Source: Gemmatimonadota bacterium
Lineage (GTDB): Bacteria; Gemmatimonadota; Gemmatimonadetes; Gemmatimonadales; GWC2-71-9
Assembly: GCA_003220855.1 (NCBI GenBank)
Contig: QHTP01000246.1
Location: 1 to 8,407, forward strand
Length of the DNA stretch: 8,407 nt
Reading direction: 5' to 3'
In this document: in pieces, positions 7,959-8,407 of the stretch
Layout: every line of letters begins with the position of its first letter
How positions within the stretch are numbered: the first letter of the stretch is position 1
Program-made: the position numbers and the translations under genes
The notes under the pieces: generated by a model
Told to the model about the DNA's origin: nothing
The model's input: the letters and a program-made list of their open reading frames with translations, nothing else
Database searches by the model: none

Positions 7959-8407
7959 TCTGACCGTCCGGCTTTGCTACTTCCTGTACGTCGTCCTTGG
8001 GCCATCCGGTGGCTGCGAGAACGATCCGATGATGTATCGGATCCACCTCCAGCACCTTCAGCTCCACCGCCTGTCCTTCCTTCACGGCGTCGGCCGGATT
8101 CTGAATGTCCGCGATGCCGAGCTGCGACATCGGCACGAAGCCCTCGATGTCCTGCCCCAGGTCCACCACCACGCCCTTGTCCATCAGGCGCAGCACGCGG
8201 CCCCGCAGCTCGGTGCCCACCGGATAGGTTTCGCCGATCCGCAGCCAGGGGTCCTCCTGCGCCTGCTTCAGCCCCAGTGAGATGCGCTTGTTCTCGGCGT
8301 CGACGTTCAGGATCAGCACCTCGACCTCGTCGCCTTTCTTCACGACCTCGGACGGGTGTTGCACGCGCTTGGTCCACGACATGTCGGAGATGTGGATCAA
8401 GCCGTCG
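7948..8407 (-). CDS. rpsA: 30S ribosomal protein S1, C-terminal part (5' end outside window)
   Basis: S1 binds mRNA on the small ribosomal subunit and helps initiate translation. The frame is open to the window edge and reads DGLIHISDMSW at 8406 downwards, so the N-terminal repeats lie outside and no start codon should be placed here. Two S1 (OB-fold) repeats are visible. The first is the tail of one, with GLIHISDMSW, then KKGDEVEVLILNVD and KRISLGLKQ. The second is complete, from YPVGTELRGRVLRL through GVVVDLG, IEGFVPMSQL, VKEGQAVELKVLEVD and HRIVLAAT. After it only about 20 residues remain (GWPKDDVQEV...DGQIDA). The last residues (IDA) and the UAG stop lie inside the outer arm of the 7850-7958 palindrome, so that element probably shaped the C-terminus. 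A generic multi-S1-domain protein is the alternative, but the repeat spacing and the sequence VPMSQLG fit ribosomal S1 best. Confidence 0.85.
   Translation of the reverse strand, partial: DGLIHISDMSWTKRVQHPSEVVKKGDEVEVLILNVDAENKRISLGLKQAQEDPWLRIGETYPVGTELRGRVLRLMDKGVVVDLGQDIEGFVPMSQLGIADIQNPADAVKEGQAVELKVLEVDPIHHRIVLAATGWPKDDVQEVAKPDGQIDA

Noticed and set aside
8398..8400. TTG as a start codon of the S1 gene
   Set aside because: The frame continues to the window edge and the residues before it (DG) belong to an S1 repeat, so the gene is cut by the window.

Overview
The window is a GC-rich bacterial chromosome segment in which every supported gene lies on the minus strand, so the order of transcription runs from high to low coordinates. 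Protein-level resemblance, high GC content, and the mix of a split propionyl-CoA-type carboxylase with a rplM-rpsI pair fit a member of the Gemmatimonadota or a similar high-GC phylum. That placement is an inference, because there is no rRNA or other decisive marker here.

Layout in transcription order: (1) 8407-7948, the 3' end of rpsA (30S protein S1). (2) 7958-7850, a 109-bp near-palindrome built from an 8-bp tandem unit. It contains the rpsA stop codon and ends about 11 nt before the next start codon. (3) 7838-2037, a five-gene cluster: carboxyltransferase beta subunit (pccB-like), an exported TPR-type protein of unknown function, biotin carboxylase (accC/pccA-like), a TrmA/RlmD-family RNA m5U methyltransferase, and a biotin carrier protein. 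The genes are packed with overlaps of 20 and 4 bp or a 28-bp gap, as in an operon. (4) 1872-895, a stand-alone lipoprotein of the EXORDIUM/phosphate-induced-protein-1 type. It has its own strong Shine-Dalgarno sequence, a sigma-54-like promoter and a terminator-like hairpin. (5) 800-1, a good sigma-70-type promoter followed by rplM (L13) and the 5' part of rpsI (S9), which overlap by 4 bp.

The three carboxylase proteins would together form a biotin-dependent acyl-CoA carboxylase, most likely propionyl-CoA carboxylase feeding methylmalonyl-CoA. The biotin carboxylase and the BT-BCCP half, fused in usual PccA proteins, are separate here, with an rRNA/tRNA methyltransferase gene between them.

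The most unusual structure is the palindrome between rpsA and pccB. Its arm differences are almost all G.U wobbles in the minus-strand transcript, but mismatches in the opposite strand, which suggests it acts as RNA in the rpsA-pccB direction. No CRISPR array, tRNA, rRNA, insertion sequence or phage gene was seen, and no gap between genes exceeds about 170 bp.
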